From NCBI GenBank assembly GCA_024641805.1, contig JAHECJ010000173.1, forward strand, positions 1-5,648: a stretch of DNA of 5,648 nt. The letters run 5' to 3'. Below are positions 5,310 to 5,648 of the stretch, one piece after another (positions within the stretch are counted from its first letter, which is position 1; every line of letters starts with the position of its first letter). The DNA is from Desulfococcus sp. (GTDB lineage: Bacteria; Desulfobacterota; Desulfobacteria; Desulfobacterales; Desulfosalsimonadaceae). The notes below the pieces were generated by a model. It saw only the letters and a list, made by a program, of their open reading frames with translations, made no database searches and had not been told where the DNA came from. Made by a program: the position numbers and the translations under genes.

Positions 5310-5648
5310 ATGAGAATATCAGAACAAACAGTAAAAGCAGCTGATAGCAGAAATGAGCCGGGTTGGGATTTTGTTATACGCCCGGGCAAAGGACTGTTTG
5401 ATCTGCAGTTAAGAGAACTTTGGCGATACCGGGATTTAATATTGCTGCTGGTTCGAAGGGATTTTATTTCAAAGTTCAAGCAGACGATTTTAGGACCGGG
5501 CTGGTTTGTGATTCAACCGCTTCTTTCAACCATAATGTTCACCATTGTTTTTGGAAATATTGCCCGGCTTTCGACGGACGGTCTGCCCAAGATGCTTTTT
5601 TATCTTTCCGGAAACATACTGTGGCTATATTTCTCATCCTGCCTGATG
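5310..5648 (+). CDS. ABC-2 type polysaccharide exporter permease (Wzm/KpsM family), N-terminal part
   Basis: Inner-membrane permease of an ABC exporter that moves O-antigen, capsule or teichoic-acid-like glycans across the cytoplasmic membrane, pairing with an ATPase (Wzt/KpsT type) probably encoded just beyond the window. The 113 visible codons run open off the right edge. The family N-terminus is clear: FDLQLRELWRYRDLILLLVR at 30-49, then RDFISKFKQTILGPGWFVIQ at 50-69, the amphipathic interface segment and start of the first membrane helix. That helix covers about 64-86 (WFVIQPLLSTIMFTIVFG), and a second begins at about 95 (MLFYLSGNILWLYF). An in-frame TAA at 5280-5282 makes ATG 5310 the first start; no strong Shine-Dalgarno is visible. 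The 205-base gap before it suggests its own promoter. Its presence points to ABC-dependent rather than Wzy-dependent export, which full-locus context could change. Confidence 0.92.
   Translation, partial: MRISEQTVKAADSRNEPGWDFVIRPGKGLFDLQLRELWRYRDLILLLVRRDFISKFKQTILGPGWFVIQPLLSTIMFTIVFGNIARLSTDGLPKMLFYLSGNILWLYFSSCLM

Overview
The window looks like part of a surface-polysaccharide (capsule, exopolysaccharide or O-antigen) locus of a Gram-negative bacterium. Moderate GC content, AT-rich gaps and the style of the proteins suggest a Desulfobacterales-like deltaproteobacterium (Desulfobacterota). That placement is an impression from protein sequence, not a measured assignment.

Layout. The left 683 bases hold the 5' part of a minus-strand gene for an unrecognised, mostly helical protein that runs off the left edge. 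A 252-base divergent gap (684-935) carries a 16-bp perfect palindrome lying over a good minus-strand promoter, and a weaker plus-strand promoter with a 9-bp direct repeat. All following genes are on the plus strand: galE (UDP-glucose 4-epimerase, start corrected to 936); a specialised NusG/RfaH-like elongation factor (2073-2633 with its stop); a 175-base leader with strong alternative RNA hairpins and an ops-like motif; a PF14907-type 'uncharacterised nucleotidyltransferase' (2809-4062); UDP-glucuronate decarboxylase / UDP-xylose synthase (4154-5104); a 205-base AT-rich gap with a perfect TATAAT and a CRP/FNR-like palindrome; and the start of a Wzm-type ABC exporter permease (5310 to the right edge).

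How they fit together. GalE supplies UDP-galactose and UXS supplies UDP-xylose as sugar donors. The permease should be the membrane half of an ABC transporter exporting the finished glycan or its lipid-linked form. The NusG-like factor is the sort of protein that lets RNA polymerase read through long polysaccharide operons. The nucleotidyltransferase-fold protein has no established role, although its family recurs in polysaccharide and peptide-modification loci.

The most interesting part is 2634-2808. Just after the NusG-like gene there is a compact GC-rich region that can fold in competing ways and contains AGGGGCGGAGTGCG, reminiscent of the RfaH ops element. It is a plausible, unproven cis target for the adjacent antiterminator.
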